64,000 bases of DNA from UBA11889 sp002313255. Its GTDB lineage: Bacteria; Pseudomonadota; Gammaproteobacteria; Pseudomonadales; Azotimanducaceae. The DNA lies in contig CAJWQX010000002.1 in assembly GCA_913045265.1 (NCBI GenBank), positions 1-64,000 of the forward strand, written 5' to 3'. Below, one piece after another: positions 24,585-32,987 of the stretch (position 1 is the first letter of the stretch; the number at the start of each line of letters is the position of its first letter). Below the pieces are notes generated by a model that was given only the letters and a program-made list of their open reading frames with translations, was not told the DNA's origin and did no database searches. A program made the position numbers and the translations under genes.

Positions 24585-26804
24585 ATGCGAGCGTTAATTA
24601 CGGTTGTCGCCATCGTGGTCGCCATCGCCGCCCTCATTCTATTCGTCCAGAACGAGCCCACTCCGGACCCCGCCGTTACTTCGGCTACCTCTAAGAATCT
24701 CGCAGCTCCAACAGCCACCATCGGTTTAATTGATGATGCGAGGATTATTAACGCGGAGTCTGAACCTGGCAACTGGCTCGCGTACGGGCGCACGTATGAA
24801 GAACAGCGGTTCTCACCCCTACAGCAAATAAATAGAGAAACCGTGAGCGAACTCGGGCTCACCTGGTCACGCGACATGGGTACGAATCGAGTCCAGGAGG
24901 CGACCCCCATCATCGTCGATGGGATGATGTTTCTTACCAGTTCGTGGAGTCGAGTATTTGCCATCGACGCGGTGACAGGGGACCAGATTTGGGCGTACGA
25001 CCCCAAAGTCCCAGGGGAATGGGGCAGGCGGGCCTGTTGCGACGTCGTCAATCGAGGCGTAGCCGTCTACCAAGGTCGTGTGTACGTCGCAAGCCTCGAT
25101 GGTCGCCTGATCGCTCTCGATGCCGCCACAGGGATCAAGGTGTGGGAAGTCGATACCATCATCGATCGTGATCGTTTCTATACGATCACGGGTGCGCCCC
25201 GGGCCGCTAAGGGTAAGATTTTCATTGGTAACGGCGGCGCCGAATTCGGCGTGCGCGGTTACGTTACTGCATACGATGCGGAAACCGGCGAGCAGGTTTG
25301 GCGTTTCTACACGGTGCCTGGAGATCCCTCGCTACCGTTCGAGCATCCCGAAATGGAACTCGCCGCTGAAACGTGGAAAGGCGGCGAGTGGTGGAAAATT
25401 GGCGGGGGCGGAACGGTCTGGAATTCCATTGTCTACGATCCCGATTTTGATCAGATCTACCTCGGTGTCGGCAACGGATCGCCATGGACACGCGTGATCC
25501 GTTCACCGGGTGGTGGCGACAATTTGTTTCTCGCCTCCATTGTCGCGTTAGACGCCGACACCGGTCGCATGAACTGGTACTACCAAACCACGCCAGGCGA
25601 TAACTGGGATTACACCGCAGTCCAGGACATTGCGCTCGCCGACATGACGGTGGACGGAGTGGACCGAAAAGTCTTGTTGCAAGCCCCCAAGAACGGATTC
25701 TTTTACGTCATCGATCGCGCTGATGGCAAATTGTTGCGGGCGCATCCCTTTGCAACCGTCACTTGGGCCACCCACGTCGACATGGAAACAGGACGACCTG
25801 TCGAGAATCCAGATCTCAATTACCTTGAGAAGGAGCAATGGATTCTTCCTGGACCCCTCGGGGCCCACAACTGGCAAGCGATGTCCGTCGACACCGCAGC
25901 CGGCGTCGTTTACCTGCCGGCGCAAGATAATCCACTCATTTACGGCATGTCGGAGGAATGGAAAGCCTCCGGCGTCTACAAGCGCAACGAAGCCGGTTGG
26001 AATCTTGGTATCGAGATCGCTGGTATCGCTCAATTACTGATCAACAACCTCGAGGACCAACCCACCCCCAAGGGCTACCTGAAGGCGTTTGACCCACTTA
26101 CCGGGATCGACAAATGGGTTGTGGAAATTCCCCACTACTGGAACGGAGGGGTCCTCGGAACAGCCGGCGGATTGGTATTTCAAGGCGACGCGCTCGGCTA
26201 CCTGACCGCCTATGACAAAGACAACGGGGAAGCGCTGTGGCAGTTCAACACGTACACGTCGATTCTCGCGCCACCGGTTAGTTTCATGATCGACGGAATC
26301 CAGTATGTTTCCATCTTGACGGGGAATGGCGGCGGCGACCTATTCGCCGGCGAACCGTTACCACCCGTTGCAGAACCTGCATCCTTGACCTACGGGAACT
26401 ACGGCAAACTACTAACCTTTAAGATCGGTGGAGACGCGGCGCTCGAAGCCCCAACAGCCGTGGATCGGTCGATTCCAGAACAGCCCGCGCTGACCGCCAG
26501 CATCGAAGATATCGCGCGTGGCGAGCGTCTCTACGGCAATTACTGCGGTTTCTGTCACGGTCTCATCGTCCGCTCAGGCGGTTCAATTTCGGATTTACGG
26601 CGCATCAGCGACGCGAGCCACGACGCCTTCGACAAAATCGTACTCGAAGGGTTGATGGCATCAGCGGGGATGGCCAGTTTTGCCGACGTGCTGACCACAG
26701 AAGATACGGCAAGAATTCATGATTACGTGAGGGCCAGGGCCATCGAAGATCGAGAAGTTGCACTCGGCAATCAGGACGCGGCGCGACTAACCTGGCTTCA
26801 ATAG
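24585..26804 (+). CDS. PQQ-dependent quinohaemoprotein alcohol dehydrogenase
   Basis: A 739-residue periplasmic enzyme with an N-terminal signal/anchor helix (residues 1-24), an eight-bladed PQQ propeller and a C-terminal cytochrome c domain. Hallmarks: vicinal Cys-Cys in RRACCDVVNRG, which contacts PQQ; catalytic Asp in PGDNWDYTAVQD; and the haem motif C-G-F-C-H (NYCGFCHG) near residue 657. The residue two after the catalytic Asp is Thr, not the second Asp of lanthanide-dependent XoxF/ExaF enzymes, so calcium is the expected metal. Type II enzymes oxidise primary or secondary alcohols and pass electrons through haem c. PQQ synthesis genes are not in the window. Confidence 0.93.
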   Translation: MRALITVVAIVVAIAALILFVQNEPTPDPAVTSATSKNLAAPTATIGLIDDARIINAESEPGNWLAYGRTYEEQRFSPLQQINRETVSELGLTWSRDMGTNRVQEATPIIVDGMMFLTSSWSRVFAIDAVTGDQIWAYDPKVPGEWGRRACCDVVNRGVAVYQGRVYVASLDGRLIALDAATGIKVWEVDTIIDRDRFYTITGAPRAAKGKIFIGNGGAEFGVRGYVTAYDAETGEQVWRFYTVPGDPSLPFEHPEMELAAETWKGGEWWKIGGGGTVWNSIVYDPDFDQIYLGVGNGSPWTRVIRSPGGGDNLFLASIVALDADTGRMNWYYQTTPGDNWDYTAVQDIALADMTVDGVDRKVLLQAPKNGFFYVIDRADGKLLRAHPFATVTWATHVDMETGRPVENPDLNYLEKEQWILPGPLGAHNWQAMSVDTAAGVVYLPAQDNPLIYGMSEEWKASGVYKRNEAGWNLGIEIAGIAQLLINNLEDQPTPKGYLKAFDPLTGIDKWVVEIPHYWNGGVLGTAGGLVFQGDALGYLTAYDKDNGEALWQFNTYTSILAPPVSFMIDGIQYVSILTGNGGGDLFAGEPLPPVAEPASLTYGNYGKLLTFKIGGDAALEAPTAVDRSIPEQPALTASIEDIARGERLYGNYCGFCHGLIVRSGGSISDLRRISDASHDAFDKIVLEGLMASAGMASFADVLTTEDTARIHDYVRARAIEDREVALGNQDAARLTWLQ

Positions 26805-26842
26805 TGGTTTAACCGTCGCCAAAACGATTGATCGATTCGACT

Positions 26843-27394
26843 CTAAATTGGCTTTGGCGGCAACGTCGGTGGCGGCAAGCGAATAAACTCGAATCGGGCC
26901 TGTTCCCCACTGGAACCCGATTCGTCTTGGCGATACTGCGCGGTTGGATCGGGGGAAATGAGATCGGGGTTGATGATTTGTCGGCTCATTCGGCCATTTA
27001 AGAGCTGGCCACCCTCTAGTTCCTCCAGCGCGTCTTGCGCTGCTTCAGCCGTGTCCTCATCCCATGGGATCTGATACGCCCTTGGCGCACCCTCCGCCAA
27101 CCCCGCCTGATCAAGTTCGCGAATCCAAAAATAGATTTTGCCGTCGGCACCGGTGACCTTATCGGGTTCCTCTATCACAACCCAATGGAGGCGGAAATCA
27201 GCCGGCATGGGTTCGGCGGTGGCCCAACCGAGGAGATCGTTGAGCCCGTGCCACGTCACCATATACAGCAATGAAACGCCAACAACGGCGGCGAATTTAA
27301 CCCATCTCGCCAACCGCGTGGCTAAATTCAGGTTCAACAAGAGCGCTGCCGTTGCAGCATAAGCGAGCGCAAGCACAATCGCTGTGGTAATCAA
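26843..27394 (-). CDS. Inner-membrane protein of unknown function, third gene of ExbB/ExbD-like operon
   Basis: A 183-residue protein with two N-terminal membrane helices (about residues 3-22 and 32-51) and a hydrophilic remainder that ends in a proline-rich tail (PPPTLPPKPI). I do not recognise the soluble part; it contains WVVIEEPDKVTGADGKIYFWIREL and a Gln/Glu/Ala-rich helix near residue 115. The ATG overlaps the stop of the upstream gene by four bases (ATGA type), so it is translationally coupled to the ExbD-like gene and probably part of the same membrane complex. Confidence 0.7.
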   Translation of the reverse strand: MITTAIVLALAYAATAALLLNLNLATRLARWVKFAAVVGVSLLYMVTWHGLNDLLGWATAEPMPADFRLHWVVIEEPDKVTGADGKIYFWIRELDQAGLAEGAPRAYQIPWDEDTAEAAQDALEELEGGQLLNGRMSRQIINPDLISPDPTAQYRQDESGSSGEQARFEFIRLPPPTLPPKPI

Positions 27395-28008
27395 CGTTTT
27401 CCCGCGACCGCCTTGCTCAGCAGGCGCTTAGTCAGTCTATTGGTCCCGATCACCTCGCCCGAACCGTCAACGTTGAAACGCAACGCGGTTTGCTCGTCGC
27501 CCACGCCAGTGAGTTCAAGCTTGCCGTAGTAAATAAGCTTGACCACTGGATTGAGCTTCTCGACCTTCACGGAGACCGGCAGCGGCTCACTGTAGTTCGA
27601 CTGATAATGCAATACGTTCACAACGTACTCCCCGGCCTTTAGCGCTCTGACGGTTACCGTCTCTTGATTGAGAGGGTTGGACACCTCGACACCATCGAGA
27701 ACCACGCGGTCTTGAAACAAACCACGGTCATCACGGTCCAAATGCATCAATCCCGTGTCGCGATTGTGGTACCAGACCATGTTCCCTTGTGGGTCCTCGA
27801 CCAAGGTATCGACGTCGTCTGGATGCCGATCCTCCCAACGGACGGTGATGAGGATTTCAGCCTTGCGATCCACCTTTCCTGTATCGCTCGGGTCGCTGAT
27901 CAGCGAGAAGGCGACCACAAACATAAACGCAAAGCCCAGCAATGCGTTGAAAAGGAGGTCGGTAAAAGCGTCTTGGGATTCGCTCTGGCTATATATCCTA
28001 TGACGCAT
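27391..28008 (-). CDS. ExbD/TolR-like membrane-anchored protein with unusual periplasmic domain
   Basis: A 205-residue protein with one membrane helix (residues about 16-37) preceded by AFTD; the Asp just inside the helix matches the proton-carrying Asp of ExbD/TolR. The periplasmic part does not look like the ExbD fold: VRWEDRHPDDVDTLVEDPQGNMVWYHNRD and later ALKAGEYVVNVLHYQSNY suggest a beta-sandwich resembling the YfaP/DUF2135 type. It overlaps the ExbB-like gene upstream (11 bases) and the third gene downstream (4 bases). The family assignment is partly inference from context; function unknown. Confidence 0.65.
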   Translation of the reverse strand: MRHRIYSQSESQDAFTDLLFNALLGFAFMFVVAFSLISDPSDTGKVDRKAEILITVRWEDRHPDDVDTLVEDPQGNMVWYHNRDTGLMHLDRDDRGLFQDRVVLDGVEVSNPLNQETVTVRALKAGEYVVNVLHYQSNYSEPLPVSVKVEKLNPVVKLIYYGKLELTGVGDEQTALRFNVDGSGEVIGTNRLTKRLLSKAVAGKR

Positions 28009-28699
28009 CCGCGTTAACGCCTTTTGCCCCGTCTCCGTATTCGTGAGGTTCGGTATCGACGAATACTTGCAGACGAGTCACTAAATCAGCCGCCGATGTA
28101 TCAACGACGTGATATTGAAGCTTCAATAACGTGCTGGTTACCAGACCCGCGATGGTGGTGTACAAGGCGACCGCCATCCCTCCACTCATCGCGCTTAGGA
28201 GTTGTTGCATCATCGATGGATCGAAGTCCTCGATTTCTCCGACCGGAAGCAGCATTAAAATAAAACCAACGACCGTGCCAAGCAGACCGAGTTTCAACAA
28301 CACATCGCTAACGAAGTGCCCGGTGGCGTGCCGATTCGCAAGTTCGTCTCCGAACGCGTTCAGCAACGCGTCGGCATTGTCATTTGATGTTGCGCCAAGG
28401 CGAGCGAAAAACTCGCCCAGTAAACCATCTTTCACCGAGATGGTTTGATCGCCCTGTAAACGCGCTTCTTCGAGATCGGAAAAACGTCGACGTTCTTGCG
28501 TCAAGTGGAACGACGACCATAGCCAGTGGAAACTAGCCAACGTATAGACCCCAAGGATGACCCAAGAAATATAGCTACGGTCGGAATTCAGCGCGAGCGC
28601 CACCAGACCGCGATCGGCCGCGAGATAAAACCCGAACACCACCAATCCCGTCAGAATCAACGCACGGTAGATGAGAGATGTATCGATACGACTGGGCAC
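27998..28699 (-). CDS. MotA/TolQ/ExbB proton-channel family protein
   Basis: A 233-residue inner-membrane protein, first gene of a three-gene operon. Predicted helices lie near residues 10-30, 42-60, 135-155 and 165-190. The channel signature is LLKLGLLGTVVGFILML followed by MSGGMAVALYTTIAGLVTSTLL, the two conserved pore helices of ExbB/TolQ/MotA, with the conserved GTV and TT. These proteins form a pentameric proton channel that energises an ExbD-type partner. The next gene overlaps it by 11 bases and supplies such a partner. It is not near a TonB or Tol gene, so it probably powers another system. Confidence 0.85.
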   Translation of the reverse strand: MPSRIDTSLIYRALILTGLVVFGFYLAADRGLVALALNSDRSYISWVILGVYTLASFHWLWSSFHLTQERRRFSDLEEARLQGDQTISVKDGLLGEFFARLGATSNDNADALLNAFGDELANRHATGHFVSDVLLKLGLLGTVVGFILMLLPVGEIEDFDPSMMQQLLSAMSGGMAVALYTTIAGLVTSTLLKLQYHVVDTSAADLVTRLQVFVDTEPHEYGDGAKGVNADAS

Positions 28700-28822
28700 A
28701 ACCGACGCAGTCTAATCAGTCGAGTTCTTATCGACCAGCTGCAATTTGCCCCCTTGGCCGCCTCCGTAGAAAATCTGGCATACTCGGCCGTCGCTAACTA
28801 TTTGAGTCACATGGGAGAGGAC

Positions 28823-30481
28823 ATGTCTCACGATCTAGTCATTCGCGGAGGCGTCATCGTCGACGGCACCGGCAACGAGCCATTCGAAGGTGATATCGCC
28901 ATCGAAGGCAATACAATCGCCGCTATCGGCACGGTCGAAGAGAACGGGGTCGAAGAAATCCACGCTAACGGAAACACCGTCGCGCCAGGATTCGTTGACC
29001 TGCACACCCATCTTGATGCCCAAATCGGATGGGACCCACACATGACCTCCGTCACCTGGCACGGCGTCACAACTGCCCTGATGGGTAATTGCGGGGTGAC
29101 ATTTGCTCCTTGCAAGCCCGACGATCGCGAATTTCTAGCCGGCATGATGGAGACCGTTGAAGACATCCCTAAACACGCCATCATGACGGGGCTGCCTTGG
29201 GACTGGGAATCCTACGGGGGCTACCTCGATTCCATCGAACGACTTGGTCCGATGATCAATGTGGCCGGCTTGGTCGGTCACAGCGCAACCCGTTTCTACG
29301 TGATGGGCGAACGCGCCATCGAAGAGCAGGCAACCCCAGAAGAAATTGAACAAATAGCGGCGCTCGCAGGAGAATCCGTTCGGGAAGGCGCAGTCGGTTT
29401 CTCCGTCAACCGCCACCCCGGCCATACCCTTCCAGACCGCCGTCCCATTCCCGGGACTTTCGCGAGCCGCGAAGAATTACTAGCGATCTCAAAAGCCGTA
29501 GGTAAACACGGCGGCTTGATGCAAACCGTTCCGCACTTTGGTGACATCGACAACGAAATGGACCTGCTAGCCGAAGAAGGTCAAAACAGCCGGATCTTGT
29601 TTAGCGCCATCGCCGAACACGGCATCCGTCTAAACGAGCGTGTAAGCGAAATGCGTCGTAATGGTATTGATATCACCGGCGTCACTGTTCCACGCAGTGG
29701 CGGCGGCGTCGGTGGGCTATCGACTGGAAATTTCTGGCACACCAAATCCTGGAATGAGCTTCGCCGTATGGACTTCGCAGACCGCTTAGAAGCCATTCAG
29801 GATGCAGAGTTTCGTTCAAGATTGGTGCAAGAGATCAAGGATCATGAACAAGAAGAAATGATTCTTAACGCCACCAAGCGCTACTACTCGATGGGGCAAG
29901 AGGCGCGCCCGAACTACACGCAATCGCGTTACGAGAGCCTCTACGATATCGCCGAAGAGGCCGGTGAATATCCGGCCGAAACCTGGCTTCGCCTAACGCT
30001 TGAAACAAATGGGAAGGCGTTGTTCCACCAACGTGGCTTTAACGTCAATCTTGAGCACCTCGAAAAAATGATCACGACCGACTGGGCCATGCCTGGTCTC
30101 GGCGATGCCGGCGCTCATGTAAGCCAGATGATCGACTCGGGTTGGTCAACGTTCGTGCTTTCGCATTGGCACCGCGACAAGGGTGTTTACACGATTCAAG
30201 AAGCCGTCCGACGAATTGCTGCCGAACCGGCGCGCGTGCTGGGCCTCAAAGATCGGGGAACGCTCGAAGTTGGCAAACGGGCGGATGTTAATGTCGTGGA
30301 TATTGACCGCGTAGCAGAGTGTCAGCCTTACATCGTCAACGATTTTCCCGGCGGCGCTCCACGCTTCCAACAACGAGCTGTGGGATACCAAGCCACCGTC
30401 TGCAACGGCGAGGTCATTCTTCGGGATGATGAGCACACAGGAGTTTGCGCTGGCGAGGTGCTGCGAAACGGCACGCAGTAA
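28823..30481 (+). CDS. Amidohydrolase, N-acyl-D-amino-acid deacylase-like (552 aa)
   Basis: A large member of the amidohydrolase superfamily. Metal ligands are H61-x-H63 (GFVDLHTHLDAQ), the family Cys is C90 (LMGNCGVTFAP), and GDAGAHVSQMID contains the probable catalytic Asp. The tail ADVNVVDIDR is common to D-aminoacylase-like proteins. The frame is open 99 codons upstream, but that region is the reverse side of the ExbB-like gene. ATG 28823 follows GGGAGAGGA and gives the family start DLVIRGGVIVDGTG; ATG 28811 is an alternative. It is followed by a strong terminator. It is distinct from the 496-residue homologue at 19725. Substrate unknown. Confidence 0.85.
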   Translation: MSHDLVIRGGVIVDGTGNEPFEGDIAIEGNTIAAIGTVEENGVEEIHANGNTVAPGFVDLHTHLDAQIGWDPHMTSVTWHGVTTALMGNCGVTFAPCKPDDREFLAGMMETVEDIPKHAIMTGLPWDWESYGGYLDSIERLGPMINVAGLVGHSATRFYVMGERAIEEQATPEEIEQIAALAGESVREGAVGFSVNRHPGHTLPDRRPIPGTFASREELLAISKAVGKHGGLMQTVPHFGDIDNEMDLLAEEGQNSRILFSAIAEHGIRLNERVSEMRRNGIDITGVTVPRSGGGVGGLSTGNFWHTKSWNELRRMDFADRLEAIQDAEFRSRLVQEIKDHEQEEMILNATKRYYSMGQEARPNYTQSRYESLYDIAEEAGEYPAETWLRLTLETNGKALFHQRGFNVNLEHLEKMITTDWAMPGLGDAGAHVSQMIDSGWSTFVLSHWHRDKGVYTIQEAVRRIAAEPARVLGLKDRGTLEVGKRADVNVVDIDRVAECQPYIVNDFPGGAPRFQQRAVGYQATVCNGEVILRDDEHTGVCAGEVLRNGTQ

Positions 30482-30499
30482 GTCTCACGACGCTAGACG

Positions 30500-30530
30500 A
30501 AAAAAGACCGCGCTAACCGCGGCCTTTTTT
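30500..30530. terminator. Bidirectional rho-independent terminator
   Basis: Between convergent genes, AAAAAAG-ACCGCG is followed by a CTAAC loop and CGCGGCC-TTTTTT. The stem CCGCG/CGCGG plus an outer G-C pair (one mismatch) is flanked by A-runs on one side and T-runs on the other, so it can stop transcription from both the amidohydrolase (+) and the NHL-repeat gene (-), whose stop is two bases away. Confidence 0.85.
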
Positions 30531-30531
30531 C

Positions 30532-31509
30532 TTAGCCGCGAATACGCACAAATTTTTGTAGCGAATGACAGTCCATTGGGACCAGTCCCCACCGGCCACC
30601 TCCGCTGACCGTAACCTCACTGACGTAAAGATCACCTTTGGAGTCCGCCCAAATCCCATGCGGCGCAAAGAAGTTGCCTGGAGCGACAGGATCGGTCCCT
30701 CCGAACCGCGCTCGTACGTCACCTTCAAGGGTAAGAACGCTGACCCGTGCGTGCGGGGCATGAGGTGGGATATCCACATGCGGTGCCAAGCCAGCGCGTT
30801 CGCCTAGCTCCGCCACGTACATATTTTCATCCGCATCAATAAACAAGTCGTCGGGGCGTATCAGATCATTCCACTCGGTGAGGTAATCCCCATCCGTGGA
30901 AAAAATCTGAACTCGGGAGTTTTCTCGATCCGCAACGTATACGCGATCGTATCGGTCCACCGCGATAGCATGCGGTAATTCGAATTCGCCCGGCCCGCTC
31001 CCAGGTTGGCCCCAGGACGTCAGGTATTCGCCTTGGTTATCAAATTTATGGACGCGGGCGTTGCCATAACCATCGGAAACGTATAATTCCCCGAGTTGGG
31101 AGAGTGCGACGTTGGTAACCCGATTGAAGGGCCCCGCAGACTGCTGCACGGGGGTTTTACCGGCAACAAACCCTGTATCCGACGGTTTGTTGGCTTCCCC
31201 CAATGTCTTTAGCAACTGTCCGCCTGTATCGAAAATTCGTACGGTATGGTCAAAGTTATCGGCACAATAGACACGGTCATCTGGGCCAATATAAATGCCG
31301 TGCGGATTGGTGAAGATCCCCTCACCCCACGCATTCAAAAAATTACCATCCGTATCAAAAACGATCATGGGATGTTCGCCCCGATTAAACGCGTAAACGC
31401 GGTCCTTCGAATCCGTGGCGACCCCCGCGACTTCGACGAAGCTCCACCCGTCCGGCAGCTTCTCCCATCCAACGATGACCTCGTATTCGATGTCATTTGC
31501 ACTAGCCAT
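30532..31509 (-). CDS. NHL-repeat six-bladed beta-propeller protein
   Basis: A 325-residue protein of repeated propeller blades. Five NHL-type repeats are visible, each with the pattern G-x-F-x-x-P-x-G-I-x-x-D-x-x-x-x-x-Y-V-x-D: for example FTNPHGIYIGPDDRVYCAD, FELPHAIAVDRYDRVYVAD and FAPHGIWADSKGDLYVSE. It lacks a signal peptide. The closest named relatives are peptidyl-alpha-hydroxyglycine amidating lyase-like and SMP-30-like propellers, but their catalytic residues cannot be assigned here, so enzymatic activity is not claimed. ATG 31509 follows GGGGGGAAT. Lies divergent from the LarA-like gene, 107 bases away. Confidence 0.82.
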   Translation of the reverse strand: MASANDIEYEVIVGWEKLPDGWSFVEVAGVATDSKDRVYAFNRGEHPMIVFDTDGNFLNAWGEGIFTNPHGIYIGPDDRVYCADNFDHTVRIFDTGGQLLKTLGEANKPSDTGFVAGKTPVQQSAGPFNRVTNVALSQLGELYVSDGYGNARVHKFDNQGEYLTSWGQPGSGPGEFELPHAIAVDRYDRVYVADRENSRVQIFSTDGDYLTEWNDLIRPDDLFIDADENMYVAELGERAGLAPHVDIPPHAPHARVSVLTLEGDVRARFGGTDPVAPGNFFAPHGIWADSKGDLYVSEVTVSGGGRWGLVPMDCHSLQKFVRIRG

Positions 31510-31616
31510 AATTCCCCCCGATTGACAGCAAAAAAAGAGCGCTGCAATGACGTCTATGCAACTGTACCATCGCAGGATCGCAAGCCCGCAAGCCCTTTAA
31601 CAATGGGTCCTAACCC

Positions 31617-32918
31617 ATGAAAGTCGATCTTTTGTACGGTAAATCAGTCCTGACTGTATCGTGCCCCGCGAAAGTCGAGGTTACGGTGGTACGCAAACCG
31701 TTGATGCCGGCCCTTGATAATCCGGGCATAGCCGTTTCTAACGCGCTCGCTCGGCCCATTGGTTGCGACTCCTTGCAACATCTCACCGCGGACAGTCGGT
31801 CCGCCTGTATTTTGATCTGTGACGTCACACGACCGGTACCGAACCGCCTGTTCCTTCGCCCGCTTATCGAAACACTGATAGGCGCCGGGATTTCATCGGA
31901 CAGTATTACCGTTCTCGTTGCGACCGGGTTGCATCGACCGAACGAAGGCGATGAATTGGCAAGCGTTATTGGCGACGACTGGGTCTTGAATAACGTACGC
32001 GTCGTCAACCACAACGCGCTTGATGACGAGGAGCACACGGACCTCGGTTTTACCTCTCGAACCACGCCCGTCGGCCTCGACAGTCGATTTGTTGAAGCCG
32101 ACCTGGGTATCGCCACGGGTCTGGTCGAACCTCACTTTATGGCCGGTTATTCGGGTGGTCGTAAGGTCGTCGTCCCGGGTATCGCCCAGGCCGATACGAT
32201 CCGAACCCTGCACAGCGCCCGCTTTATGGAAGACCCAGCGACGGTGCAATGCAACCTTAAAGGCAATCCGCTGCATGAAGAACAGCTTGAAATCATTGCG
32301 ATGCTGCAACGATACAAGGGTCGCAATCTGTTCGCCCTTAACACGGTGATAAACGATGCGCGTGAGCTTTCGTTCGTCAATTTTGGCGAAATCGTCGCCA
32401 GCCACCTAGAGGCCGTCGCCTTCGCCGACCGATACTGTACGGTTTCCACGCCAAAACGATTCAACACCGTGGTGACTTCGGCTGCCGGATTCCCACTGGA
32501 TCAGACCTATTACCAGACCGTGAAGGGCATGGTGAACCCTATGGGGATTCTTGCTAAGCGTGCGAACCTTATTATCGCGTCCGAGTGTGCCGAAGGCCTT
32601 GGTTCGCCTGCCTATCGGGCATCCCAAGAACGACTCCTGCTTGAGGGTCCAGACGCGTTTCGCGCACGGATTCTTAGTAAATCCCTCGCTGATATCGACG
32701 AATGGGAGACAGAAATGCAATTGAAGTCGCAACGTCGCGCCGACATTAAGCTCTATACCACGGGTCTAACTGCAGACGAGCGCGCGCTCACTGGCGTTGA
32801 AATGATCGAGTCGGTCGATGCGGCCATCGAAGAGAGCGTTCGAGCGACAGGCGATCCCGCTGTCGCAATCATTCCCGAAGGACCCTACGTCGTCCCATAT
32901 TTCCAACCCCAGTTCTAG
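31617..32918 (+). CDS. LarA-like nickel-pincer-dependent isomerase (DUF2088)
   Basis: A 433-residue homologue of lactate racemase LarA. All four residues that bind the nickel-pincer nucleotide in Lactobacillus LarA (H108, H174, K184, H200) have counterparts at nearly the same numbers: H106 (VATGLHRP), H173 (VEPHFMAGYSGG), K183 (GGRKVVVPG) and H199 (TLHSARFM). The N-terminal DUF2088 domain and the C-terminal domain are both complete. LarA-type enzymes racemise or epimerise 2-hydroxyacids; relatives act on malate, phenyllactate and sugar acids. The cofactor genes larB, larC and larE are not in the window. The gene stands with a CoA transferase 70 bases downstream, so a hydroxyacid that is subsequently CoA-activated is possible. 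Confidence 0.88.
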   Translation: MKVDLLYGKSVLTVSCPAKVEVTVVRKPLMPALDNPGIAVSNALARPIGCDSLQHLTADSRSACILICDVTRPVPNRLFLRPLIETLIGAGISSDSITVLVATGLHRPNEGDELASVIGDDWVLNNVRVVNHNALDDEEHTDLGFTSRTTPVGLDSRFVEADLGIATGLVEPHFMAGYSGGRKVVVPGIAQADTIRTLHSARFMEDPATVQCNLKGNPLHEEQLEIIAMLQRYKGRNLFALNTVINDARELSFVNFGEIVASHLEAVAFADRYCTVSTPKRFNTVVTSAAGFPLDQTYYQTVKGMVNPMGILAKRANLIIASECAEGLGSPAYRASQERLLLEGPDAFRARILSKSLADIDEWETEMQLKSQRRADIKLYTTGLTADERALTGVEMIESVDAAIEESVRATGDPAVAIIPEGPYVVPYFQPQF

Positions 32919-32987
32919 AATTTCCGAAACCAGGGGGCTCGAACGCTATCTAGCGAGCGGGATAATATCTTCTCTCGGAGACACACA

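Noticed and set aside
25579..25650. Lanthanide-dependent type for the PQQ dehydrogenase
   Set aside because: The second Asp after the catalytic Asp is replaced by Thr; a calcium enzyme is more likely.
28526..28822. N-terminal extension of the amidohydrolase
   Set aside because: It is antisense to the ExbB-like gene and lacks family character; ATG 28823 with its strong ribosome site fits.
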